From the NCBI GenBank assembly GCA_902782705.1, contig CACZOL010000116.1:1-14581 (forward strand): a stretch of DNA of 14,581 bases, written 5' to 3'. Within the stretch, counting starts at the first letter, position 1, and each line of letters begins with the position of its first letter. The notes under the pieces are model-generated. The model ran no database searches and was not told the DNA's origin. It saw nothing but the letters and a program-made list of their open reading frames with translations. Shown one piece after another: positions 1-7,323 of the stretch. This DNA comes from an uncultured Selenomonadaceae bacterium (lineage in GTDB: Bacteria > Bacillota > Negativicutes > Selenomonadales > Selenomonadaceae). A program made the translations under genes and the position numbers.

Positions 1-166
1 CAAGGTCTGGTTCCGTGCGATGCTGGAGGAAGGAATCTATCTCGCGCCGTCGCAGTTCGAGACGATCTTCATGAGCGGCGCGCACACAGACGCGGATATT
101 GAAAAGACACTGGCGGCGGCGGAAAAAGGTTTCGCCGCGGTGCAAAAATTCCGGCAGGGCGCGTAA
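1..166 (+). CDS. hemL: Glutamate-1-semialdehyde 2,1-aminomutase, C-terminal end (partial)
   Basis: Only the last 54 residues are in the window; the reading frame begins at base 2 and ends with TAA at 164-166. The tail carries the EEGIYLAPSQFE stretch followed by FMSGAHTDADIEKTL, which is the typical C-terminus of the PLP-dependent aminomutase that makes 5-aminolevulinate from glutamate-1-semialdehyde in the C5 tetrapyrrole pathway. The enzyme is cytosolic. The PLP lysine and the rest of the fold lie upstream, outside the window, so whether the gene is intact cannot be judged. A weak hairpin with a T-run follows, so it probably ends a heme-synthesis transcript rather than belonging with the next gene. 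Confidence 0.85.
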   Translation, partial: KVWFRAMLEEGIYLAPSQFETIFMSGAHTDADIEKTLAAAEKGFAAVQKFRQGA

Positions 167-196
167 GATCGAGGCGGAGCGGAGGCTTTTCAAGGG

Positions 197-218
197 CGGC
201 GTTTGACGCTGTTTTCTT
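197..218 (+). terminator. Weak intrinsic terminator after hemL
   Basis: A 5-bp stem (CGGCG at 197-201 with CGCTG at 207-211, one G-U pair) closes a TTTGA loop and is followed by TTTTCTT. The stem is short, so termination may be leaky. The rest of the 167-266 gap holds a 6-bp inverted repeat, GGCGTG (220-225) and CACGCC (242-247), just before the next ribosome site. I see no convincing promoter there. Confidence 0.35.
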
Positions 219-266
219 AGGCGTGCGAGCGAATTCATCGACACGCCCCAGCAAAGGATGATGATC

Positions 267-1670
267 ATGAATTTCATGAAAAGAATGGTTGTCGTTTCCG
301 TCTCGGCCAGCCTGATGGCGTTGCCCGTTTCTGTGTGCGGCGCGTCGCCCGTGCCGCTGCGGGGCGTTGTCGAAGGGTTTTATGGGAGCCCGTGGACATG
401 GGAAGCGCGTCAGGATATGCTTGCTTTTTGTGCGTCCCACGGCATGAACGCGTATATTTACGCGCCGAAAGACGATACCTATCATCGATCGCAATGGCGC
501 GTTCCATATCCCGCCGACAAGCTCTCGGAAATTGAACGCCTTGCGGCCTGCGCGAAAAGAAATCATATCCGGTTCGTTTTTGCGGTTTCCCCGGGCCTGG
601 ATTTCCGTTATGCAGGCAGGGACGGAAAACGAGATCGGGAGTGCCTTTTGGAAAAGCTGGAAGCAGTGTATGCAATCGGCGTTCGGGATTTTGCAATCTT
701 CTTCGACGATATTGAGGAAAAGAACGGGCGAGGCCAAGCAAGACTTCTGAACTGGCTGGAGAAACGCCTTGGGAAAAGGCATCCCGACGTATCGCCGCTT
801 CTGGCCGTGCCGACGGAATACACTCGGCAGGCAATGCGTTCCGGCGACGGAAAAATCACCCCGTATACGCGCTCCTTCAGCGCCGCATTGCGAGAGGACA
901 TTCGTGTTCTTTTCACGGGGGAGGGCGTTTGCATTGGCCGGCTGGAAGATGGGCAACTTGCGGACGCGAATGGGATATACGGCAGAAAGCTCGGCCTCTG
1001 GTGGAATTATCCCGTGAACGACTATATGGAAGCAAAGCTCGCGCTCGGCCCCGTGGACCATCTCCCGACGAGAGAGGAGATTCCGGCGATATTTTTCAAC
1101 CCCATGCAATATCCCGAAATGTCGAAAATCGCGCTGGCGACGGCCGCCCAATACGCGAACGCTCCCAGGCAATACGACCCGCAGCGGGCATGGGAACAGG
1201 CCGTCGAAGAAGAATACGGCAGCCTCGCGCCCGATATGAAAATCTTTGCCGCCCATTCGCAGCATCTTGAGAATTCTTGGGCCAACATGGGGAAGGCGGA
1301 CGGCGAAGAGTTTCGCGCGCATGTCGACGCTTTCTGGAAATCATGGCCGGACGGCCCCAAGGCGCGCGAGAATTGGCAAATCCTTCGTAATGATGCGGCT
1401 CGGATGAGCCGCGCCGCGGACAAACTGCTTGAAGGGTTGCCCGACAAAAAGCTCGACGAGTGCCGTCCGCAGCTTATGCAGATGCAGCGGATGGCCCAAG
1501 CCGCAGGAATCGCTTTAGACCTCCTGAAAGCAGGAAAAGGCGAAATGGACTCCCTTTCTCTTGCCGAGCTGAAGAAACAGCGGGAGGAAATCCGCAGCCA
1601 GGAAAAACGGGCGGCTTGGTCGGAGCAGGCTGTATTGCGCTTCATCGACGAGATCCTGCAGACAATTTGA
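267..1670 (+). CDS. Secreted GH84 beta-N-acetylglucosaminidase (O-GlcNAcase / hyaluronidase-like)
   Basis: This 467-residue protein should remove terminal beta-linked GlcNAc from glycans or glycoproteins by substrate-assisted catalysis. ATG267 is chosen because AAGGA at 254-258 sits about 8 bases before it; ATG258 and ATG261 overlap or abut that site. Residues 1-26 look like a type I signal peptide (K/R, hydrophobic core, CGA). The GH84 core begins at GVVEGFYG (33-40). The catalytic Asp pair is D147-D148 in FFDDIEE, and Y185, N247 (WWNYP), D252 and N278 (FFNPMQ) fit the active-site residues of Clostridium perfringens NagJ with nearly the same spacing, so the site looks intact. A helical region of about 170 residues follows the barrel. 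No carbohydrate-binding or dockerin module is seen, so the product is probably periplasmic or outer-surface. Exact natural substrate is unknown. Confidence 0.88.
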   Translation: MNFMKRMVVVSVSASLMALPVSVCGASPVPLRGVVEGFYGSPWTWEARQDMLAFCASHGMNAYIYAPKDDTYHRSQWRVPYPADKLSEIERLAACAKRNHIRFVFAVSPGLDFRYAGRDGKRDRECLLEKLEAVYAIGVRDFAIFFDDIEEKNGRGQARLLNWLEKRLGKRHPDVSPLLAVPTEYTRQAMRSGDGKITPYTRSFSAALREDIRVLFTGEGVCIGRLEDGQLADANGIYGRKLGLWWNYPVNDYMEAKLALGPVDHLPTREEIPAIFFNPMQYPEMSKIALATAAQYANAPRQYDPQRAWEQAVEEEYGSLAPDMKIFAAHSQHLENSWANMGKADGEEFRAHVDAFWKSWPDGPKARENWQILRNDAARMSRAADKLLEGLPDKKLDECRPQLMQMQRMAQAAGIALDLLKAGKGEMDSLSLAELKKQREEIRSQEKRAAWSEQAVLRFIDEILQTI

Positions 1671-1686
1671 TATTCGTCTCATACTT

Positions 1687-1703
1687 GATTGAAAAATTCA
1701 ATC
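1687..1703. promoter_or_regulatory. Perfect inverted repeat upstream of the alcohol dehydrogenase
   Basis: GATTGAA and TTCAATC are perfect 7-bp arms around an AAA centre, in the 84-base gap between the GH84 gene and the dehydrogenase. There is no T-run after it, so it is not a terminator. A regulator-binding site or an mRNA hairpin is possible. No clear -35/-10 pair was found next to it. Confidence 0.35.
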
Positions 1704-1754
1704 CGCGGACTGCATCATTTTCCGATAACCATGATTTCTAAGAGAAGGGGGAAT

Positions 1755-2942
1755 ATGGATATGAACAACTTTACCTATTGCGTGCCGACGGAAATCATCT
1801 TCGGGCGCGGCGCGGAAGAGCAGACGGCGGCGGCGGTGAAGTGTCACGGCGGTCGGCGCGTCTTGCTCGTGTTCGGCGGCGGCAGCGCGAAAAAGAGCGG
1901 GCTGCTCGATACGATTGAAAAACAGCTGACGATGGCGGATATCCGTTTTGAGGAGTTTGGCGGCGCGCAGCCGAATCCGACGCTGGGCCATGCCCGGGAA
2001 GGCGTGAAGCGGGCGGCGACTTTCGGCGCGGATTTGATTCTCGCGGTGGGCGGCGGCAGCGTCATCGACACCGCGAAGGCCATCGCTCATGGCGCGGCGA
2101 ATCTTGATACCGACATTTGGGCGTTTTGGACCGGCGGGAAAAAGGTCGAGCGCACGCTTCCGGTGGGCGTCGTATTGACGATCGCGGCGGCGGGCAGCGA
2201 GACCAGTGATTCGGCGGTGCTGACGGACGAGGAGACGGGCAGGAAGCGCGGTCTCAATACGGCGATGAATCGCCCCGCGTTCGCGATCATGAATCCCGAG
2301 CTGACGTACACGATTCCCCGCGCGCAGCTGGCGGCGGGCATCGCGGATATTTTCATGCACACCCTCGACCGCTATATGACGAGGGAGCAGGGCAACAACT
2401 TCACCGACCGCGTCGCGGAAGCGCTGATGAAAAACGTGGTGCATTTCGGCAAGAAGGCCATGACGAACCACCGCGATTATGAAGCGATGAGCGAACTGAT
2501 GTGGTGCGGCAGCGTTTCCCATACGGACTTCACGGGGCTCGGGCGGACGAAGGATTTCAGCGTGCACAAGCTCGCCCATGAGCTGAGCGGCAAATACGGC
2601 GTGACCCACGGGGAGAGCCTGACGGTGATGTGGCCCGCGTGGGCGCGGGAAGTCTATCTCGACGCACCGGAACGGTTTGCGCAGTATGCGGAAAACGTCT
2701 GGGGCGCGACGGTCGGTACGACGGAGGAGAAAGCGCGGGCGGGTATCCGCGAGACCGAAGAATTTTGGAGCGGGCTGGGGCTGCCGCTGTCTTTCACGGA
2801 GATCGGCATCGGCGAACTGGACGAGGCGGCGATCGCCGCTCTGGCCGACAGCTGCACCGACGGCGGAAAGAAGACTGTCGGCGCGTTCCGGCCGATTGAC
2901 AGGGAAACGGCGGTCGCGATTTATCGCCGCGCGAACCGTTGA
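1755..2942 (+). CDS. Iron-containing alcohol dehydrogenase (YqhD/BdhA-like)
   Basis: This 395-residue cytosolic oxidoreductase should interconvert aldehydes and alcohols with NAD(P)H. ATG1755 is chosen because AAGGGG (1745-1750) lies about 5 bases before it and the family usually starts right at MxNFxYxxPTEIIFG; ATG1761 is an alternative. The GGGS-xx-DTAK nucleotide motif is at 99-108. The divalent metal ligands D198, H202, H271 and H285 keep the same order and spacing as D194, H198, H267 and H281 of E. coli YqhD, so the site looks complete. The large-alcohol (butanol dehydrogenase) subgroup fits best; substrate and NADH/NADPH preference cannot be read with certainty. Its stop overlaps the next start. 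It may be a housekeeping fermentative enzyme or detoxify aldehydes, and a specific link to the glycosidase next door is unproven. Confidence 0.88.
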   Translation: MDMNNFTYCVPTEIIFGRGAEEQTAAAVKCHGGRRVLLVFGGGSAKKSGLLDTIEKQLTMADIRFEEFGGAQPNPTLGHAREGVKRAATFGADLILAVGGGSVIDTAKAIAHGAANLDTDIWAFWTGGKKVERTLPVGVVLTIAAAGSETSDSAVLTDEETGRKRGLNTAMNRPAFAIMNPELTYTIPRAQLAAGIADIFMHTLDRYMTREQGNNFTDRVAEALMKNVVHFGKKAMTNHRDYEAMSELMWCGSVSHTDFTGLGRTKDFSVHKLAHELSGKYGVTHGESLTVMWPAWAREVYLDAPERFAQYAENVWGATVGTTEEKARAGIRETEEFWSGLGLPLSFTEIGIGELDEAAIAALADSCTDGGKKTVGAFRPIDRETAVAIYRRANR

Positions 2943-4240
2943 TCGGGGAGAAGCGGCGGCGGATTTTGCGCCGCTTTTCTCTCGGGGCGGCGGTTCTTTT
3001 CGTCGCAGGCCTTTTCATGGGCGGTATAGCCGAAAGCGCGCCGCAGGGCGAGGGGAGGAGACGCGTCGTGCGGGAGGAACGCCGATTGGCGCCGCGTTCG
3101 GCGACGGTGGACAAAGTGCGGCTGACGTGGCCGCTGATACCGGGCGCAGTGCGCTATCAAGTCATTTTGTTATCGGCACCCGAGCACAAGAAAGAAACCG
3201 TGATCTACACGGAGACGGTTTCCGCTCCGAGCACGGAGATATTGCTGGAGGCGCTTCGCGGCGCTCCGTTTGAGAAAACATACTGGGCGGTCTGCGGGCT
3301 TCATCTTGACGGCGCGCCCGTCGGCGGCTTTTCGACGCCGGAGCCTCTGACTTCCGGCGAGCGGCGCCCCGTTTCGCCGCTGATTTTGTCCGAATACGCC
3401 TCGATGGCGGAGCCGCCGCTTTATCTCGTTTACGCATGGACGCCCGTCCAAGGCACCAGCTCCTACGAGGTCGAGCTTTGGCGCGGCGACGGGGCAAAAA
3501 GAGAGCGCGTGCGGCATTACTACACCTATGAATCGATGCTCTACGACGAAACGCCGCTTCGGACGACGGGCAGCTACGAATGGCGCGTTCGCGCCCTTGA
3601 CGGCAACGGGCGGAAATGGAGCGACTGGTCGGAGCCGGAAAAATTTACCGCGCATACGCCTGTGACAGTGGCGGCGCTGGGAGACAGTATCACCCATGGC
3701 GGCGGCGCAATCATGACGCCGCCTTCCCGTGCGATGTATTGCTGGGAGTCCTACGCGGGAATCGCGGTAAAAAATCTCGGCCGCAGCGGCGACTCGACAA
3801 GCGACTTGCTGAACCGGTTCGAGGAGGACGTGCTGCCTTTTGCACCGAAATATCTGGTGATCATGGGCGGCGTCAACGATTTCCGCGTCGGCACGTCCGC
3901 GCGCGTCACGATTCACAATCTTTCGCGCCTTGCGGAAAAATGCCGCGATTACGATATTACGCCGGTTTTTGCGACGGCGACGCCGATTTGCCCGCGCCTG
4001 ATGGAAAAGGTTTGGGACGTGGAGCCGGCGTCGTGGGGCTGGAATGCCGAGCAGCGTGCGATCAACGCATGGATCATGGAGCAGCCTTACGCGGTGGATG
4101 TGGCGACGCCGCTGACTGACGAGGACGGCGAGCTGAAATCGGAAATGACCACCGACGGCCTGCACCCGGACGCCGAAGCGAAAAGGATCATCGGCGAGCG
4201 CATCGGCGCTTATCTGCGGGAAAGATTCGGGCTGCAATAA
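2939..4240 (+). CDS. Secreted SGNH/GDSL hydrolase with two FN3-like domains
   Basis: This 433-residue exported esterase appears translationally coupled to the dehydrogenase: a TTG start at 2939 overlaps the upstream TGA (TTGA). ATG3017 is in frame but would cut the signal peptide (KRRR, hydrophobic 14-30, AESA), so TTG is preferred; no good Shine-Dalgarno precedes it. Two beta-sandwich FN3-like repeats span about 59-137 and 160-240 and end in the typical YxWRVRAxDxxG...WS pattern. The SGNH catalytic domain follows: block I GDSIT with nucleophile S250, block II NLGRSG (280-284), block III GGVND with N313, and block V DGLHP with D406 and H409. All four catalytic elements are present. The family removes acyl groups, often acetyl, from carbohydrates. 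Acting on O-acetylated glycans alongside the GH84 enzyme is an inference; lipase or thioesterase activity cannot be excluded. Confidence 0.85.
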   Translation: MIGEKRRRILRRFSLGAAVLFVAGLFMGGIAESAPQGEGRRRVVREERRLAPRSATVDKVRLTWPLIPGAVRYQVILLSAPEHKKETVIYTETVSAPSTEILLEALRGAPFEKTYWAVCGLHLDGAPVGGFSTPEPLTSGERRPVSPLILSEYASMAEPPLYLVYAWTPVQGTSSYEVELWRGDGAKRERVRHYYTYESMLYDETPLRTTGSYEWRVRALDGNGRKWSDWSEPEKFTAHTPVTVAALGDSITHGGGAIMTPPSRAMYCWESYAGIAVKNLGRSGDSTSDLLNRFEEDVLPFAPKYLVIMGGVNDFRVGTSARVTIHNLSRLAEKCRDYDITPVFATATPICPRLMEKVWDVEPASWGWNAEQRAINAWIMEQPYAVDVATPLTDEDGELKSEMTTDGLHPDAEAKRIIGERIGAYLRERFGLQ

Positions 4241-4246
4241 GGAATG

Positions 4247-4279
4247 AAAAAGACGGCTTCGTGATGAAGCCGTCTTTTT
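4247..4279. terminator. Bidirectional intrinsic terminator
   Basis: AAAAAGACGGCTTC (4247-4260) pairs perfectly with GAAGCCGTCTTTTT (4266-4279) around a GTGAT loop. The A-run on one side and T-run on the other allow it to end both the forward SGNH gene, whose stop is only 6 bases before, and the convergent reverse operon, whose stop is at 4302. Confidence 0.9.
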
Positions 4280-4301
4280 ATGTCCGTATATTTACGCGCT
4301 G

Positions 4302-5807
4302 TTATTGTGTTCGCGGGTCGATCAGTTCTTTTTTGTCGGGATCGTAGATTACGAGCGGATTGCCGTTCGCGTCCGTGACATGAATGGGAAGGAACGTGAG
4401 CTGCCCTTTATGCAGGCTCAGCGCGTCCGTTTTCGCAATGAGACCGCCGAAATCAATATTCACGTCGTAAAAGTCCAGTTTTTTGTCGAGATTGTGGAAC
4501 CGTCCGCGAATCGACCGGAACGGGAGCCAGCCATAACTGCCTTCTCCCGATATGAAACGGCCGCTGTACGCGGTCTTTTTCACGCTGCCTTTGGAATCGA
4601 CGTTGATATCAAGGTCGACAAAGCAATTCAGTTTTTCCTTCGGCAGGGCCTTTTTCGCGGAAAGCTGCTGGCCGTGGCCGCCGATAAAATAATAGCGGGT
4701 GTCTAGGTTGTACCAGCCCGCAGCGTTGAGCGTTCCGTCGAAGACCTTGGCTCTCACGTCCGCGAAGCGAAGCATGGCGTCCTTGTAAAAAATATATCCG
4801 TTCACGTCCGTAAAATACAGGCCGGGGATGCGGAGCTTGTCCAGATGCAGCTCACCCCGTCCGACGGGGTGAGGCAATTTCCCCTGTAACCGTACATTCA
4901 TCGACAACGGGTCATGCAGGTCCATGCCGAAACCCAGCGAAGACGGATCGACCGCGTCCATGATGACTGCAATATCGCAGTCGGGCACAACATCTTCAAA
5001 GTCGATCTTTCCCTCAAGGAAAATGCCGCCTCCGATCATCGTGCCGCCGAAAGGTCCCGTCGCCAGTTTTATATATGTGTCGTCAGTGGAGTCGCAGTCC
5101 ATGTGAAACCGGACCGATTCTAAAAGATAATGACGCTCGCGGTAAAAGACTTCGACGCGGCAATCGTTCAGATAGATATGCAGATCGAGAGGCTTGCCGT
5201 CATGATTGAAATTGGTCCAATCCTGTTCGAGACGCTCACGCTGGATACGCCGTCTGGCTTCGCCTTCGGCGAGCAGCTGCTCCTCGGTTTTCTCCTCGTC
5301 GCGTGCTTTCAGCGTCTGCTTTCTCGACTGCGCGCGTTCTTGACGCGAAGGCGTGCGCACGAAATCGACGCTCATATCCTCGTTGAAACGCAGGGAAAGA
5401 ACGGCGCGGTTCAGCGTCAGCTCCTCAACGGTCAGAGAAGAGAAATCCTTTGTCAGCACGTCGAAAATGTCGACGCGAAAACTTCCGTCCGGTATGAACA
5501 GGATCCGCTTTCCCTCGATGTCCTTCCATTCCAGTCCCTGGAAATGGACGTGGCCTGTCGGGGAAGCGGTAAGTTTTTCGACCGTGATCGTGCCATGCAG
5601 CATATCCTGATTCTCCATGGCATAATCGAAAATCATGGCCGCGCTTCGGCTGTAAATTTCCAGCAGGAGAAACGCGAACAGCAGGATTCCGAGCGCGAGA
5701 TACCGATAGGGGTGTTGAATATTTTGCCGCAGCCATAGCTTTTTGAGGCGTGCAGGACCTTCCCATTCAAGGACGAGGGAATTCTGCTTTTCGTCGGCGC
5801 GTTTCAT
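4302..5807 (-). CDS. Membrane-anchored AsmA/TamB-like periplasmic protein
   Basis: This 501-residue protein has a basic cytoplasmic tail (1-35), one hydrophobic segment (about 36-51) and a large predicted periplasmic part rich in beta strands. A very charged helix-prone stretch at about 154-195 splits it. Repeated patterns of the type GxFxxGxxxxxGxIDFEDVVPDCDI, the LxGKLPHPVGRGELHLDKLRIPG stretch, and the phrase AxVFDGTLNAAGWYNLD resemble AsmA/TamB/DUF748 proteins, which build lipid-conducting or outer-membrane assembly bridges. I recognise no single diagnostic motif, so the family call is moderate. The start is ATG at 5807, with GGTGA just before it and 6 bases after the upstream stop, so the gene is the second of a two-gene operon. 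If correct, it points to a diderm cell envelope. It could also be a lineage-specific envelope protein unrelated to TamB function. Confidence 0.55.
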   Translation of the reverse strand: MKRADEKQNSLVLEWEGPARLKKLWLRQNIQHPYRYLALGILLFAFLLLEIYSRSAAMIFDYAMENQDMLHGTITVEKLTASPTGHVHFQGLEWKDIEGKRILFIPDGSFRVDIFDVLTKDFSSLTVEELTLNRAVLSLRFNEDMSVDFVRTPSRQERAQSRKQTLKARDEEKTEEQLLAEGEARRRIQRERLEQDWTNFNHDGKPLDLHIYLNDCRVEVFYRERHYLLESVRFHMDCDSTDDTYIKLATGPFGGTMIGGGIFLEGKIDFEDVVPDCDIAVIMDAVDPSSLGFGMDLHDPLSMNVRLQGKLPHPVGRGELHLDKLRIPGLYFTDVNGYIFYKDAMLRFADVRAKVFDGTLNAAGWYNLDTRYYFIGGHGQQLSAKKALPKEKLNCFVDLDINVDSKGSVKKTAYSGRFISGEGSYGWLPFRSIRGRFHNLDKKLDFYDVNIDFGGLIAKTDALSLHKGQLTFLPIHVTDANGNPLVIYDPDKKELIDPRTQ

Positions 5808-5813
5808 AGCGCT

Positions 5814-6389
5814 TCACCGCGAGCCTGTCAGAGCCAGCACCTTTGCCTTGAATTCCTCAGCGGGCAGCATCGACAACGAACGGATCTTATCCGCCAGAGA
5901 AGCTTCTGCCGCCGGCATAACGGTCGTCGCACTTTCCCGGACTTTTTCCTGCACCGCAGCTTTCGCGCGTTCCCAGAACCCCGTCGGGTTCTCGACCGCC
6001 GCCCGCAGCACGCCGGCTTCATCTCGATCGATGGCGCGTTCGACGCCTTCCTCGATCATTCGCACCAGCTCGTCGTACAAAATGTCCTCGCGGTATTGGA
6101 TCGGCTTGTAGTCCATCTTGTATTCGCCGTACGAAAATCCTTCGACCTTCGACTGTACGTTCACAAGCGCGGCGTCCGTTTCCCGGCCGCTCAGGCCAAT
6201 GATGTAGCGCCGATGGATGGTAAACTGCTCGTCCGGCTCTTCGCAGATATATAGCTCGATATGCACATCTCCCACCGACACACGTCCGATATGTTCCATC
6301 GTCATGCGGTCGTCGTTTGCCGATCTGACGATGAAACGCTTCATTTTTCGAAAGTCGTCTTCGGTAAATTCGTTCCAAAGAAATTCCAT
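5814..6389 (-). CDS. Unrecognised soluble protein, first gene of the envelope operon
   Basis: I do not recognise this 191-residue product. It starts at ATG 6389 with AAAGGAG about 10 bases upstream. It has no signal peptide or membrane segment, so it is likely cytosolic. The first 95 residues look alpha/beta with several strands (FIVRS, VSVGDVHIELYI, FTIHRRYIIGLSG). The rest (about 100-191) is mostly helical and acidic, with a KAAVQEKVRE-like stretch that could form a coiled coil. The FRKMKRF and SYGEYKMDYKPIQYREDILYDELVRMIEEG stretches show no catalytic pattern I know. Its stop lies 6 bases before the AsmA/TamB-like start, so the two are almost certainly co-translated, which suggests a shared envelope-related role, by association only. 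Confidence 0.75.
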   Translation of the reverse strand: MEFLWNEFTEDDFRKMKRFIVRSANDDRMTMEHIGRVSVGDVHIELYICEEPDEQFTIHRRYIIGLSGRETDAALVNVQSKVEGFSYGEYKMDYKPIQYREDILYDELVRMIEEGVERAIDRDEAGVLRAAVENPTGFWERAKAAVQEKVRESATTVMPAAEASLADKIRSLSMLPAEEFKAKVLALTGSR

Positions 6390-6485
6390 CTGAGATCCGC
6401 TCCTTTTCGGCGGCTGTTTTCTGCCGTCGCAGATTTACTGGAATATTATTTTATTCGACGTTTGCTTCGTTTTCCCTGCCAGCTC

Positions 6486-6520
6486 CGCCAGTTTGGCGAA
6501 AAAAATCTTACGGAAATAAT
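6486..6520 (+). promoter_or_regulatory. Candidate nanE promoter with overlapping small palindrome
   Basis: TTGGCG (6493-6498) and AATAAT (6515-6520) are separated by 16 bases, matching four and five of six consensus positions, and would start transcription near 6527. The -35 is part of an inverted repeat CGCCA-GTT-TGGCG (6486-6498), a possible operator. The rest of the 195-base divergent gap (6390-6584) is AT-rich near 6440-6455 (TAAAAT and TAATAT on the reverse strand), but I found no good -35 for the reverse operon. Confidence 0.4.
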
Positions 6521-6584
6521 CGAGGCAGGATTTTTTCTGTCGGCGGCGAATTAAATAACAGACATTGACGAAGGGAGTTCGCGT

Positions 6585-7256
6585 ATGCTGAACGAGGTGC
6601 GGGGAAAGCTGATCGTCTCGTGCCAGGCGCTGAAGGACGAGCCGCTTTTCGGCGCGGCCATCATGGGACGTATGGCGCTGGCGGCGAAAGAAGGCGGCGC
6701 GGCGGCGATTCGGGCGCAGAGCGCGGCGGATATCCGCGAAATCAAGCAAACGACCGGGCTGCCGATTATCGGCCTTGTCAAGCGAAACTATGAGGACTCG
6801 GATATTTACATCACGCCGACGGCGCGGGAAATAGATGAACTCTTGGACGCGCCCTGCGAGATGATCGCCCTCGACATGACGGCGCGAAAGCGCCCGCATG
6901 GGGAAGAGACGGCACAGCTCGTGGCTCGCGTTCATGAGGCGGGGCGATTGGTCCTCGCGGATATTTCGACGTTTGACGAAGGCGTCGCCGCGGAAAAAAT
7001 CGGTGCGGACGCGGTATCGACGACGCTTTCGGGGTATACGCCGTACTCGCCGCAGCTTGAGGGCCCGGATTTCGACCTCGTCGGCGAACTTTCCGCCGTG
7101 CTCCGCGTGCCGCTTATCGCCGAGGGCCGCATCGGCACGCCGGAGAATCTTCGGGCGGTTATGGCGCTGGGCGCTTGGTCGGCCGTGGTCGGCTCGGCCA
7201 TCACGAGGCCGCAGCTCATCACGCGGTCGTTTGCCCGCGCGTTGGAAAAACACTGA
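6585..7256 (+). CDS. nanE: N-acetylmannosamine-6-phosphate 2-epimerase
   Basis: This 223-residue cytosolic TIM-barrel enzyme converts ManNAc-6-phosphate to GlcNAc-6-phosphate, the step that joins sialic acid or ManNAc breakdown to the GlcNAc route. ATG6585 follows AAGGGAG (6571-6577) by 7 bases. The starting LIVSCQALKDEPL stretch, GLVKRNY with the catalytic lysine K66, DMTARKRP (98-104), ADISTFDEG and IAEGRI with E180 are all family signatures; K66 and E180 fall exactly at the numbered catalytic residues of the Clostridium perfringens enzyme. The length is normal for the family. It is the first gene of a forward run reaching nagA at 11884. No nanA (sialate lyase) lies in the window, so free ManNAc or a lyase encoded elsewhere would have to feed it. 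Confidence 0.95.
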   Translation: MLNEVRGKLIVSCQALKDEPLFGAAIMGRMALAAKEGGAAAIRAQSAADIREIKQTTGLPIIGLVKRNYEDSDIYITPTAREIDELLDAPCEMIALDMTARKRPHGEETAQLVARVHEAGRLVLADISTFDEGVAAEKIGADAVSTTLSGYTPYSPQLEGPDFDLVGELSAVLRVPLIAEGRIGTPENLRAVMALGAWSAVVGSAITRPQLITRSFARALEKH

Positions 7257-7323
7257 ACACATATATTTTTCAGCGGCAAGGATTACAATAGATTGTGAAG
7301 GAACGCCTTTGAGGGGTGATACG

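Noticed and set aside
267..370. GH84 protein as a lipoprotein through the Cys in VSVCGAS
   Set aside because: The -1 residue is Val, not Gly, Ala or Ser, and the -3 position fits poorly; a type I signal peptidase site fits better.
69..1322. Long open frame on the reverse strand over the GH84 gene
   Set aside because: It overlaps a well-supported gene, reads as Arg/Pro/His-rich sequence with no domain, and has no ribosome site; a GC-rich shadow.
3170..4237. 355-codon reverse open frame over the SGNH gene
   Set aside because: Arg/Val/His-rich with no motifs; the forward frame has intact catalytic blocks. The same applies to the reverse frames over the flavoprotein (7598-8878) and nagA (10649-11890).
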